The notes under the pieces were generated by a model, which saw nothing but the letters and a program-made list of their open reading frames with translations, was not told the origin of the DNA and did no database searches. A stretch of 64,000 bases of DNA. It comes from Methylomonas sp. Lineage in GTDB: Bacteria > Pseudomonadota > Gammaproteobacteria > Methylococcales > Methylomonadaceae. Below are positions 45,441 to 54,260 of this stretch, piece after piece; within the stretch, counting starts at the first letter, position 1; every line of letters starts with the position of its first letter. The position numbers and the translations under genes were made by a program. The stretch covers positions 20,781 to 84,780 of the forward strand of contig PESC01000006.1 in the NCBI GenBank assembly GCA_002929135.1, read 5' to 3'.

Positions 45441-47637
45441 ATGAACACAGAAACCCACCGCCAGCTTGCCAATGACATCTGGAGCATCTGCAATCTGCTG
45501 CGCGGGCCGTACAAACGCAACGAATACCGCAAGGTCATTCTGCCGCTCACCGTGTTGCGCCGTTTCGATTGCCTACTGGCACCCACCAAAGCCCAGGCCT
45601 TGGCAACTTTCGACCAGTACCAAGGCAAGCCGGAAAGCATCATCCGCAGCGTGATGCAGTCGGCCACGGGTTATCCATTCTACAACCTGTCCAAGCTGGA
45701 ACTGGCGCCGTCGCAACAGGGGTGCAACTCTCTGTTGGACGACCCCGGCAACCTCGCGCCCAACCTCAACAGCTACATCAACGGCTACTCGCCCAACATC
45801 CGCGCCATTTTTGAACACTTCAAGTTTGGCGAGCAGATCACCAAAATGGCCGAGAAGAACCTGCTGTTCCAGGTCATCCAAAAATTTGCCACCTTCGACC
45901 TGAGCTTTTCCGGCTTGTCTGCCGACCAAGCCGCCATGCAAATGGGTTATGTGTTCGAAGAACTCATCCGAATTGGTGCGGAACAATCCAACGAAGAAGC
46001 CGGGGAGCACTTTACTCCGCGCGAAGTCATCAAACTGATGGTCAACCTGCTGCTGACGCCGGAACAAGACCTGCGCCGCAGCCACGTGGTGAAAACCATC
46101 TACGACCCGGCCTGCGGCACCGGCGGCATGTTGTCGGTGGCCGAGAAATACATCCGCGATCTCAACAGTGACGCTAACCCGCTGCTGTATGGCCAAGACT
46201 GGAACGATGAAGCCTGGGCCGTCTGCCGCGCCGACATGCTCATCAAGGGCGAAGATGCCGACAACATCGCGCAGGGCGACACCTTCACCAAAGATGCCCA
46301 TGCCCGCGACGAGCAGGGTCAGAAGCGCAGCTTCAATTACATGCTGGCCAACCCGCCCTTTGGCGTGGAGTGGAAGCAGCAACAACGCACCATCGAGCAC
46401 GAGCGCGACACCCTAGGGTATCAGGGGCGCTTCGGTGCAGGCACACCCCGCATCAACGACGGTGCGCTGCTGTTTCTGCAACACATGATCGCCAAGATGC
46501 GCCAACCTGAAGAAGGCGGCAGCCGCATCGGCATCGTGTTCAACGGTTCCCCCTTGTTCACGGGTGACGCCGGGGCGTGGCGAATCGGAAATCCGCCGTT
46601 GGATCATCGAAAACGACTGGCTGGAAGCCGTGGTCGCGCTGCCCGAGCAGTTGTTCTACAACACCGGCATCAGCACCTACATCTGGGTGCTGACCAACCA
46701 CAAAGAAGTGCACCGCAAGGGCAAGGTACAACTCATCGACGCCCGCAACCTCTGGGTGCCCATGGAAAAAGGCCTGGGCAACAAGCGCCGCCGCATCGGC
46801 GACCCAGCCGATAAACCCAAAGATCCCGACCACATTGGCGACATCACCCGCCTGCACGGCCAGTTTCAGGACGGCGCCAGCCGCTGGGTGCTGTTCGACA
46901 AAGATGGCAAGGTCGTCAGCGTCACCGCCCATGCGCCGTCCAGCGACCCCCCAGAAGGCCAGCAGTGGAAGCCACTCGTGGTCAGCAAGGTGTTCGACAA
47001 CGAGGATTTTGGCTACCACAAAATCACCGTCGAACGCCCTTTGCGGCTGAACTTCCTCGCTACGCCAGAACGACTGGCCCGGCTGGCAGATGAAACCGCC
47101 TTCAAAAACCTGGCCACCAGCACCAAGAAAGACGAAGCTGCCCGCCTGGCTGACATCGCCGCCGGTGAACAGCGCCAGCAGCAAATCCGCGACTTGCTGG
47201 CCGCATTTGCCCAACGACACCCCGAGCCGATCAACGACCGCAAGGTGTTTCTGGACAGCCTAAAACCGGTGGAACGCGAACTGAACGTGCGCTTGTCCGC
47301 CCCGGAGCTCAAGGCCGTGGTCAGCGCCCTGGGCGAGCGCGATGAAACCACCGAAATCTGCCGCAACCGCGAGGGTTTGCCTGAGCCAGACGTCGAACTG
47401 CGCGACACCGAAAATGTACCGTTGAAGGAAAGCATCCAAGCCTATTTCGAGCGTGAGGTACTGCCCCATGTGCCAGATGCCTGGATCGACCACAGCAAGA
47501 CCAAAATCGGCTACGAGATTCCGCTCAACCGCCACTTCTACCGCTACGAACCACCGCGCGAACTGGCGGTGATCGAGGCCGAAATCAAGGCGCTGGAAGC
47601 CAACATCGTGCGTCTGTTGGGTGAGGTGACGGCGTGA
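45441..47637 (+). pseudogene. hsdM: Type I restriction-modification methyltransferase HsdM, frameshifted
   Basis: Two overlapping frames together give about 731 residues of HsdM. The N-terminal part, from the ATG at 45441, holds GEHFTPREVIKLMVNLL, the SAM site DPACGTGGMLSVAEK and catalytic NPPFG. The reading frame then breaks at a run of four G at 46572-46575 inside GDAG; removing one G restores the GESEIRRWIIENDWLEA that follows in the next frame and runs to 47637. Either the base is a homopolymer sequencing error, or the methylase is inactive. The 3' end overlaps a GTG start of a DUF1016 fragment. Confidence 0.85.
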
Positions 47638-47790
47638 GGCTATCAACCACGGCCACACCCTTGCCGATGGCGCTGCTTGGCAATATCAAGAGTCTGATTG
47701 AAGAGGGCCGCCACCAAGCGGCCACGGCTATCAACATGGAGCTTACGCTGCTGTACTGGCGTGTAGGGCAACGTATTAATATCGAACATT
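47634..47790 (+). pseudogene. DUF1016 (PDDEXK/YhcG-type) N-terminal fragment
   Basis: A GTG start overlaps the hsdM stop (GTGA). The fragment reads MALLGNIKSLIEEGRHQAAT and then ELTLLYWRVGQRINIE, the N-terminal domain of DUF1016 proteins, which often ride in type I restriction loci. It then runs straight into a CATTCCCGC palindrome at 47793. The rest of the gene is not found downstream, so it was cut when the repeat and GIY-YIG unit arrived. Confidence 0.75.
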
Positions 47791-47792
47791 CC

Positions 47793-47820
47793 CGTCATTC
47801 CCGCGAAAGCGGGAATCCAG
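47793..47820. repeat. Dispersed palindrome, family B, in front of the GIY-YIG gene
   Basis: CATTCCCGC and GCGGGAATCC arms around GAAA. It breaks the DUF1016 reading frame and ends 4 nt before the ribosome site of the nuclease gene. Confidence 0.85.
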
Positions 47821-47835
47821 CAATGGAGGTCAATC

Positions 47836-48126
47836 ATGAAGCAGCCAGTCGTTTACATCCTCGCCAGTCAGCGCAACGGAACGCTCTATATCGGCGTCAC
47901 CAGCGACTTGATCAAACGCATCTGGGAACACAAAAACAATGCGGTCGAGGGTTTTACGCAGAAGTACAACGTTCATCAACTAGTCTATTTCGAGCAACAC
48001 CAAGAGATGCTTGCTGCAATTTCGCGGGAAAAACAGCTCAAAAAATGGAATCGCGCTTGGAAGCTGGCGTTGATCGAAAAAAGCAATCCAGAGTGGCGCG
48101 ATCTGTGGCCGGATATTGTGGGTTAA
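47836..48126 (+). CDS. Small stand-alone GIY-YIG nuclease-like protein
   Basis: A protein of 96 residues that consists only of the GIY-YIG domain. The motif halves are VYIL (5-9) and LYIG (17-20), Arg28 and Glu65 (SREKQLKKW) are the expected catalytic residues, and a GGAGGT ribosome site lies 5 nt before the ATG. Such small proteins are usually annotated as putative endonucleases of unknown role. Here it is flanked by family B palindromes on both sides and replaces the 3' part of a DUF1016 gene, so it may travel with the repeats. It is intact. Confidence 0.85.
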   Translation: MKQPVVYILASQRNGTLYIGVTSDLIKRIWEHKNNAVEGFTQKYNVHQLVYFEQHQEMLAAISREKQLKKWNRAWKLALIEKSNPEWRDLWPDIVG

Positions 48127-48208
48127 CCAGTCGTATCAACCTTTCTTGTCGTTCCCGCTTCTTTCGTCACACCCGTGCAAACGGATGTCCAGTGACTTTC
48201 GCCGCTTC

Positions 48209-48579
48209 CTGGATTCCCGCCTTCGCGGGAATGACGATGACACTCGCGGGAATGACGATGACTTTTCGGCACCGCAGCACAATGCGCTCCACCCGCGTGG
48301 ATGGTGGCCCAGTAAGCGCTTCGCAACCATTTAGCAGGTGTTCAAGGTCGTCATTCCGGCAGGGATTGCCGGAATCCAGACTTCAGGGACGAGAGGGTAC
48401 TGTTCGGTTTGCCGTTAGTCACTTAGGTGCTTCCTGGATTCCCGCCTTCGCGGGAATGACGGGGCCAAGAGCATGGCGGGAACATAGACAGCGCTATTAC
48501 ATTTGGCCTGTCGAGTTGCCGGTAACCAGCACACACCCAAACAGAATCCGTCATTCCGGCAGGCTCTGCCGGAATGACG
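48209..48579. repeat. Cluster of family B palindromes between GIY-YIG gene and hsdS
   Basis: Copies lie at 48209-48236 (with a half copy to about 48260), 48349-48379, 48434-48461 and 48549-48579. Two subtypes alternate: CATTCCCGC...GCGGGAATG and CATTCCGGC...GCCGGAATG. Spacing and orientation are irregular, so this is not a CRISPR array. The 520 nt between 48127 and 48646 hold nothing else recognised. Confidence 0.8.
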
Positions 48580-48646
48580 CGCTAACTTCGTTCCTGCGAT
48601 TACCGCTACCCTCGGAGAAAATGGCGATTTGGCAGGAGAAGACGGC

Positions 48647-50095
48647 ATGAAATACGCCGCGTACAGCAAATACAAAACCAGCCCGATGGCTTGGCTGGAC
48701 AAGTTACCGACGCACTGGAGCGCGGCATCCCTTCGCTGGATGTCGAAGCGCTACGCAGGTGGCACGCCAGACAAGGGCAACGAAGCCTATTGGGAAGATG
48801 GCGACATTCCGTGGATCAATTCGGGCGCGGTGAACGATGGTTATATCACCCAACCCTCTGAGCTGATTACCCGAGTAGGCTTTGCTAACAGCAGCGCCAA
48901 ATGGATTCCGAAAGACGCTTTGGTCATGGCATTGGCCGGGCAAGGCAAGACCAAGGTCATGGTGGCTCAGCTTGGCATCCCGACGACCTGCAACCAATCG
49001 ATGGCGGCACTGATTCCTGATCATCTGTTCGCGCCTCGTTACCTGTATTACTGGCTCACAGCCAATTATCAAAACATCCGCAATCTGGCCGGTGGAGAAG
49101 CGCGGGACGGCTTGAACCTTGAAATGCTGGGTTCAATTCCCTGCCCGCTGCCACCGATTGACGAGCAACAAACCATCGCCCGCTTTCTCGATGCCAAGAC
49201 CGCGCAGATCGATGACTTGATCGCCAAGAAGCGCCAGCTCATAGCCAAACTCAAGGAAAAACGCAGCGCCCTGATCGCCCGCACCGTCACCCGTGGCCTG
49301 CCGTCCGAAGTATTGCTCCGTCATTCCCGCGCAGGCGGGAGTCCAGATGAATCGGACTGGGTTCCCGCCTGCGCGGGAACGACGGGTGAAGTGCAGATGA
49401 AGGATTCGGGGGTGGAATGGTTGGGGACAATTCCTAGTCATTGGGCAACACCTCCTTTGTACGCACGGTATTCGGTTGAACTTGGGAAAATGTTGAGTGA
49501 GGCAAAAATCACCGGCGAACACTTAATCCCATATCTAAGAAATGTTGATGTCCAGTGGAATGTCATCAACTACCAGGACTTGCCAGAAATGGATATTCCA
49601 CCAGCGGAGTATCCGCGCTACACAATTCGCGCTGGCGACCTACTTGTTTGCGAAGGTGGTGAAGTTGGCCGTGCCGCGATTGTTGGTAGGTTTGATGGGG
49701 TAATCGGCTATCAAAAGGCACTGCATAAATTGCGGGCGTTACGTGGTGATGAAGATCAACGCTTCATGTGCTTCATTTTGGAATGGGCGACCCAAACAGG
49801 AGTATTTAAAGCGGGCGGCATGTCGACAATTGCCCACCTAACCGGAGAGCAGCTTAGGAAATACCGCTTCCCGAAGCCACCGAAAAACGAACAGCAAGTA
49901 ATAGTGCAATACCTGCAACGCGAGACAAATAAGATCGGTCACTTACAGCGCGAGGTTGAGGCGGTCATTGATCGCCTCACCGAATACCGCCAAACCCTCA
50001 TCACCTCCGCCGTCACCGGCAAGATCGATGTGCGCAAACACCGTCATGCCCGCGAAGGCGGGCATCCAGAGGGGTTGGCAGATGCGATGGGCTGA
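48647..50095 (+). CDS. hsdS: Type I restriction-modification specificity subunit HsdS with in-frame repeat insertion
   Basis: A protein of 482 residues from the ATG at 48647 behind GGAG. Target-recognition domain 1 spans about 1-170, the central conserved region follows (LPPIDEQQTIARFLDAKTAQ; KEKRSALIARTVTRGL), then domain 2 to about 420 and the distal conserved region (NEQQVIVQYL; LITSAVTGKIDVR). Residues 225-246 are the translation of a double family B palindrome (RHSRAGG ... VPACAGTT), inserted in frame just after the first spacer helix. The last 15 or so residues after GKIDVR are again repeat-derived. Hinge length affects HsdS target spacing, so the insertion may change specificity. Confidence 0.88.
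   Translation: MKYAAYSKYKTSPMAWLDKLPTHWSAASLRWMSKRYAGGTPDKGNEAYWEDGDIPWINSGAVNDGYITQPSELITRVGFANSSAKWIPKDALVMALAGQGKTKVMVAQLGIPTTCNQSMAALIPDHLFAPRYLYYWLTANYQNIRNLAGGEARDGLNLEMLGSIPCPLPPIDEQQTIARFLDAKTAQIDDLIAKKRQLIAKLKEKRSALIARTVTRGLPSEVLLRHSRAGGSPDESDWVPACAGTTGEVQMKDSGVEWLGTIPSHWATPPLYARYSVELGKMLSEAKITGEHLIPYLRNVDVQWNVINYQDLPEMDIPPAEYPRYTIRAGDLLVCEGGEVGRAAIVGRFDGVIGYQKALHKLRALRGDEDQRFMCFILEWATQTGVFKAGGMSTIAHLTGEQLRKYRFPKPPKNEQQVIVQYLQRETNKIGHLQREVEAVIDRLTEYRQTLITSAVTGKIDVRKHRHAREGGHPEGLADAMG
49319..49384. repeat. Double family B palindrome inside hsdS
   Basis: Two inverted copies, 49319-49346 and 49357-49384, separated by 10 nt. Total length 66 nt, exactly 22 codons, without stop codons in the hsdS frame. 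Confidence 0.85.
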
Positions 50096-50126
50096 ACACT
50101 GGATTCCCGCCTGCGCGGGAATGACG
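50042..50126. repeat. Pair of family B palindromes over the hsdS 3' end
   Basis: Copies at 50042-50069 (CATGCCCGC subtype, inside the hsdS coding end) and 50099-50126 in inverted orientation, 15 nt before the MNT gene start. Confidence 0.8.
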
Positions 50127-50140
50127 AAGAGGGAGTTGGT

Positions 50141-50536
50141 ATGAACCGCGACACCATCATTCAAACCCTGCAAGCCCGCGTGCCCAATCTGCTGGCCATC
50201 TACGCCTTTGGCAGCCGCATCACCGGCACAGCCGGGCCAGACAGTGATCTGGATATGGCGGTGCTGGTGGCCGGGTATGCCGAGCCGCTGGCCTTGTTCG
50301 ATCTGGCGGGCGATCTGGCCGACATCGCCGGTTGCGCAGTCGATCTGCTCGACCTGCGTGCCGCATCGACCGTGCTGCAATACCAAATACTCACCACCGG
50401 CCAACGCTGGTGGGTCAAGGATGTGCAAGCCGCCTTGTTCGAGGCGGCGATGCTCAGTGAAAAAACCGCTCTCGACACGGCGCGTGCGGGCTTGCTGGCT
50501 GACATTCAACAAAGGGGAAGCGTCTATGGCCGATGA
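50141..50536 (+). CDS. MNT-domain nucleotidyltransferase antitoxin (MntA-like)
   Basis: A protein of 131 residues. The minimal nucleotidyltransferase motif AFGSRITGTAGPDSDLD near residue 24 has the GS and DxD residues. In MntA-HepT systems MntA neutralises HepT by AMP transfer to a tyrosine. It overlaps the start of the hepT fragment by 11 nt, the normal arrangement. Because hepT is cut, this antitoxin is probably an orphan. Confidence 0.85.
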   Translation: MNRDTIIQTLQARVPNLLAIYAFGSRITGTAGPDSDLDMAVLVAGYAEPLALFDLAGDLADIAGCAVDLLDLRAASTVLQYQILTTGQRWWVKDVQAALFEAAMLSEKTALDTARAGLLADIQQRGSVYGR

Positions 50537-50693
50537 TGTGTTGATCAACAAAGCGGCAGTGATTGAGCGTTGCGTGGCGCGGGCGCGAGAGGAATACGCC
50601 GCCAACCCCGCCACCTTCGCCACCGATTTCACCCGCGAGGATGCGGCCATCCTCAATATCCAACGCGCTTGCGAGGCGGCGCTGGATATGGGG
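50526..50693 (+). pseudogene. HepT-like toxin, 5' fragment
   Basis: The first 56 residues (MADDVLINKAAVIERCVARA ... LNIQRACEAALDMG) match the N-terminus of HepT (HEPN, DUF86-type) toxins. The gene then breaks at 50694 and the catalytic R-x4-6-H and the modified tyrosine region are missing. The sequence beyond belongs to another gene, in another frame. Confidence 0.8.
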
Positions 50694-50695
50694 CC

Positions 50696-51115
50696 ACTTC
50701 TGACAAGCAGTTGCAGGATGCCATCTATCAGATCGAACATGCGCAGGGCGTGGTCAAAGCCATCGACCAGGACACCAAGCAACTGGCCAGCGCTTTGATC
50801 GACGGCACCAAAATCGTCTTCGGCACCACCTTCACCGATGAGGACCGGCTGTTCTTCGACCAGATCAAGGCGCGCGCCACCAGCAACAGCCAGGTCATTC
50901 AAACCGCCCTGGCCAACCCGCTCGACAAGTTTCAATTGGGGGTGCGCAAGCTGATCGAGGATTTGATGATTCAGCGCATGGCCGAGAACGACCAGATCGT
51001 GACCCGCTACATGGACGACGGTGAGTTTCAGCGCACGGCGTTCCCCATTTTGGCGAAAGAGATTTTCGAGGCGGTGCGCGCGCAACAACAGTCTTCGGGG
51101 GATGGCGCGGTTTGA
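50696..51115 (+). pseudogene. HsdR 3' remnant (type I restriction endonuclease C-terminus)
   Basis: About 138 residues starting SDKQLQDAIYQIEHAQGVV and containing NPLDKFQLGVRKLIEDL and TRYMDDGEFQ, as in the C-terminal part of type I R subunits. The helicase and nuclease domains, roughly 800 residues, are absent. Junction with hepT lies at about 50694. The deletion therefore removed the back of hepT and the front of hsdR in one step, leaving no restriction activity. Confidence 0.75.
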
Positions 51116-51208
51116 ACCAGTCTGTATCTGCCAGCAAGGTAGGGCGCAACAGGCGAAGCCGTATTACGCCTTACGGCCTTTTCAACAATGGCGTCGCTGG
51201 AGAGCGCC

Positions 51209-51580
51209 CTATCGAAGTTGCAGGGGCAGGAGCCGCACGCGCGTGCGGTTTGGATCAATCGTGAGTAGCGCACCTTCATCCAGATCGGCAGTCATCTGGC
51301 GTAAGGCATCGACGACCGGCTTGCCGATGACATCCGGACTGACATCCTCTGCGCGGATTTGCACCACGCTGGGCTTGTCGCCGTGCGTGGCCGCCAGGAT
51401 CGCGCTGAAGTCCAGGTCGTGCGTGAGCACCACGTAGCCGTGGGTTTTGGCGAAGGCCATGATTTCCGCGTCCGGGGCGTTGGCTGCGCCGACCGTTGAC
51501 CAGTCCGCCGCTTCGATGTCGGCATCAGCCAACCGGCTAACCCAGCGCAGCGACAGATTCATGTAGACCAGTAACTTCAT
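51209..51580 (-). CDS. DUF5615 PIN-like toxin
   Basis: A protein of 123 residues from an ATG at 51580 that overlaps the upstream antitoxin stop by 4 nt. It opens MKLLVYMNLSLRWVSRL and has a PIN-like acidic patch with THDLDFSAILA near residue 55. DUF5615 proteins are Mut7-C/PIN-like RNases paired with DUF433. The first Asp usual in the LLxDxNL start is replaced by Tyr-Met (LLVYMNL), which may weaken metal binding. Confidence 0.85.
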   Translation of the reverse strand: MKLLVYMNLSLRWVSRLADADIEAADWSTVGAANAPDAEIMAFAKTHGYVVLTHDLDFSAILAATHGDKPSVVQIRAEDVSPDVIGKPVVDALRQMTADLDEGALLTIDPNRTRVRLLPLQLR

Positions 51581-51807
51581 GCACTCGCCAGCGTTATTTC
51601 CCGCTCTTCCGCACGCCACGCGGCGTAGCGTAGCGCCTGCATGACGTCCTCGCGTTCGAGGTAAGGATAATCCGCTAGAACCTCCTCAATGCTGTGTCCA
51701 GCCCCGATTTGGCCGACGATCATGCCGACCGTCACCCGCATGCCACGGATGCACGCCTTGCCTCCCATGACTTCGGGTTGCTGAGTAATGCGGTTTAATG
51801 ATCCCAT
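51577..51807 (-). CDS. DUF433 antitoxin
   Basis: A protein of 76 residues. The ATG at 51807 is chosen because AAGGAG stands 7 nt before it. The core GGKACIRGMRVTVGMIVGQI is the DUF433 winged-helix/VapB-like motif, followed by IEEVLADYPYLEREDVMQAL. It is coupled to the DUF5615 gene by ATGA overlap, making a complete toxin-antitoxin pair. Confidence 0.88.
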   Translation of the reverse strand: MGSLNRITQQPEVMGGKACIRGMRVTVGMIVGQIGAGHSIEEVLADYPYLEREDVMQALRYAAWRAEEREITLASA

Positions 51808-51962
51808 GCTCATCTCCTTATCGAAACTCATCGCAATAGCAGGCTGTCGAGAATAACATTTCAAGAACTATTTTCGAGAATCGCAACGCCTTGATTTTCC
51901 GTGTCGCGCCGGTTGTCTTGACTGGCTTGGCAAAAACCTACGCTGCCAAGAAGAAACCTCCG

Positions 51963-54233
51963 TCAACTGCGTGACCAGCTCAGGTGATATATCTGGCCGA
52001 TGGCCAGGCCGCCGTCGTTGGCTGGCCAGTGTTGTTGCAGGTATACGCTGAAACCGGCCCGTTCCAGCGCCGTGACTGTTTTTTCACCCAGACAGGCGTT
52101 CTGGAATACGCCGCCGCTGAGGACGACGTTGGCCTGATGGGCGCGGCTGGCGATGTCGACGATCACGGCAGCCAGCGTGTTGTGGAACTTGGCGGCAATG
52201 TCTTCGACGGTGATGTTGCCAATGTCATCGAGCAATGCGCTCAGCATGAGGTGCCAATCGATGAGGGCAGGTGTGTCGCCGCTGATCCGGTACGGGTAAT
52301 CTGCCTTGCAGACAGACCGCAACGCCGCCTGCTCCAGCAGCATGGCGGCCTGGCCTTCGAAGCTGTTGACATGACACAGATCGAGCAAGCTAGCGACGGC
52401 ATCGAACAAGCGACCGGCACTGCTGGCGGGTGGGCAGTTCACGCCATTGCGTAACATCGATGCCAGCAAGGCCCGTTCCTGCGCCTGAAATTGTCCGACG
52501 CAGGGCAAATCCGGCCACCGATCACCCAACAAACCATACAACACCGACAGTGCCGAGCGTCGCGGTTCGCGTGCCGCCCGGTCGCCACCCAGCAACGGCA
52601 AGGGGTACAGGCGGGCCAGGCAGCGATAACCGTCTGGCTGTATCGACAGGCATTCGCTGCCCAGAATTTCGCCGCCTTCACCGATGCCGACACCATCCCA
52701 GGCAAAACCGGTCACCGGCGGTTCCAGGCCGTGTTCGGCCATGGCCGAGAATACATGGGCGAGGTGGTGTTGAACGGCGTGTTTTTTGCCGTGCATGGCT
52801 GCGGCGGCGCGCGTGCTGTGGAAATCGGGGTGTAAATCATGCATGACGTGGGTTGGCGTAATGCCGAAAAACGTCTGCATGTCGCTGACCGTCGCATCGA
52901 ATGCTTGCAAGGTTGCATTGTCATCGAGGTCGCCGATATGCGGGCTGGCAATGATGCTATGACCGTCAGCCAGGGCTATGGTGTTTTTGTAGTGCCCGCC
53001 CAGGGCGATCGACGGCGGCAACGGCTGTTTCACCGTCAACGGCAGCGGCGCGTAGCCACGGGCGCGGCGCAACACCGTGGCTCTAGCGGCGATGAATTTC
53101 ACCACCGAATCATCCAGCGGCCTGACGATATCGCGGTCATGCCACAAAAACACGTCGGCGATGTCGGCCAATGTTTGCAGGGCCGCGTCATTGCGGTAAC
53201 ACAAGGGGGCATGGTGACGGTTGCCGCTGGTGGCGACCAATGGGCCGCCGAACGCATCAGCCAGCAATTGGTGCAACGGCGAGGCAGGCAGCATGACGCC
53301 GAGAAAGGCCTGCCCCGGTGCGACGGCATCGGCCACGCCGTCATGGGGTTGTCGCGGCAATAGCACGATGGGGGCCGATGGACGGGTCAAGACGGCTTCG
53401 GCAGCGGCATCGATTTGAGCCACGGCCTGGGCTGTGGCGATGTCGGCTAACAGCAGCGCGAAGGGTTTTTCCGCTCGCTGTTTGCGTTGGCGTAAACGCC
53501 GGACGGCGTGGCCGTTTGCGGCATCGACCAGTAACTGAAAACCGCCGACGCCTTTGACCGCAACGATGTCGCCTGCGTGTAGCCGTCCGACGGTCTGCGT
53601 CAAGGCGCACTCTGCCTGTGCCAGTGTTTGGCCCTGCGCATCGCACAACGACACCACGGGGCCGCAGGCTGGGCAGGCGATGGTTTGAGCGTGAAACCGG
53701 CGATTATCAGGCTGGCCGTATTCGCGTTCACACACAGAGCAAGGTCGAAACCTTGCCATGCTGGTGCGTTCGCGGTCATAGGGCTGGCTACGCAGGATGC
53801 TGTAGCGCGGCCCGCAGTGACTGCAACTGGTGAACGGGTAGCGGTAGAAACGGCTGTCCGGGTTGCGGATGTCGGCGATGCAATCGGCGCAGGGGGCGAT
53901 GTCGGGCAGTACCAACCGCGATGGCTTGCCGCCTATGTGGCTGGTGACGATGCTGAAATCGCAGTAGCCGACCCAAGGCCGTTGTTCGATGCGCAGGCTG
54001 TGAATCTCGGCGAATGGCGGTAGCTGGCTTTGTAGCGTGGCGATCAGCGCCTGCTGCTGATCGATGCGGCCTTCCAGTTCGACGATGACGCCTTGCGAGC
54101 GATTGGCAACCTGGCCGTTTTGGTCGAATTGCACGGCCAGCCTGTGCAGCCAGGGTCGAAATCCCACGCCCTGAACCAGCCCTTCGATGCACAGTTGCAA
54201 ATGACGCAGTGCGTGTGGGTCGAGGTTGGCCAC
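51963..54233 (-). CDS. hypF: Carbamoyltransferase HypF
   Basis: A protein of 756 residues. The N-terminal acylphosphatase domain has GLVQGVGFRPWLHRLA, followed by two zinc-finger pairs (CADCIADI / CSHCGPRYS and CSVCEREYG / CPACGP), a YrdC domain (AVKGVGGFQLL; TSGNRHHAPLC) and the Kae1-like domain with HHLAHVFSAMAEHGL and GGVFQNACL. It makes the CN ligands of NiFe hydrogenase with HypE. No other hyp or hydrogenase gene is in the window. It begins 27 nt after the antiporter gene, a position that may be accidental. Confidence 0.96.
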   Translation of the reverse strand: MANLDPHALRHLQLCIEGLVQGVGFRPWLHRLAVQFDQNGQVANRSQGVIVELEGRIDQQQALIATLQSQLPPFAEIHSLRIEQRPWVGYCDFSIVTSHIGGKPSRLVLPDIAPCADCIADIRNPDSRFYRYPFTSCSHCGPRYSILRSQPYDRERTSMARFRPCSVCEREYGQPDNRRFHAQTIACPACGPVVSLCDAQGQTLAQAECALTQTVGRLHAGDIVAVKGVGGFQLLVDAANGHAVRRLRQRKQRAEKPFALLLADIATAQAVAQIDAAAEAVLTRPSAPIVLLPRQPHDGVADAVAPGQAFLGVMLPASPLHQLLADAFGGPLVATSGNRHHAPLCYRNDAALQTLADIADVFLWHDRDIVRPLDDSVVKFIAARATVLRRARGYAPLPLTVKQPLPPSIALGGHYKNTIALADGHSIIASPHIGDLDDNATLQAFDATVSDMQTFFGITPTHVMHDLHPDFHSTRAAAAMHGKKHAVQHHLAHVFSAMAEHGLEPPVTGFAWDGVGIGEGGEILGSECLSIQPDGYRCLARLYPLPLLGGDRAAREPRRSALSVLYGLLGDRWPDLPCVGQFQAQERALLASMLRNGVNCPPASSAGRLFDAVASLLDLCHVNSFEGQAAMLLEQAALRSVCKADYPYRISGDTPALIDWHLMLSALLDDIGNITVEDIAAKFHNTLAAVIVDIASRAHQANVVLSGGVFQNACLGEKTVTALERAGFSVYLQQHWPANDGGLAIGQIYHLSWSRS

Positions 54234-54260
54234 AAGGCGTATTTCGAGGTTGCGCCAACG

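Noticed and set aside
48209..48579. Repeated palindromes resembling a CRISPR array
   Set aside because: Copies alternate in orientation and subtype, spacing is irregular (about 55 to 115 nt), and there are no cas genes; they are dispersed palindromes.
49943..51088. Long minus-strand open frame (381 codons) over hsdS end, MNT and hsdR remnant
   Set aside because: The translation matches no recognised family and lies antisense to well-supported coding sequence; the high GC makes such antisense frames common.
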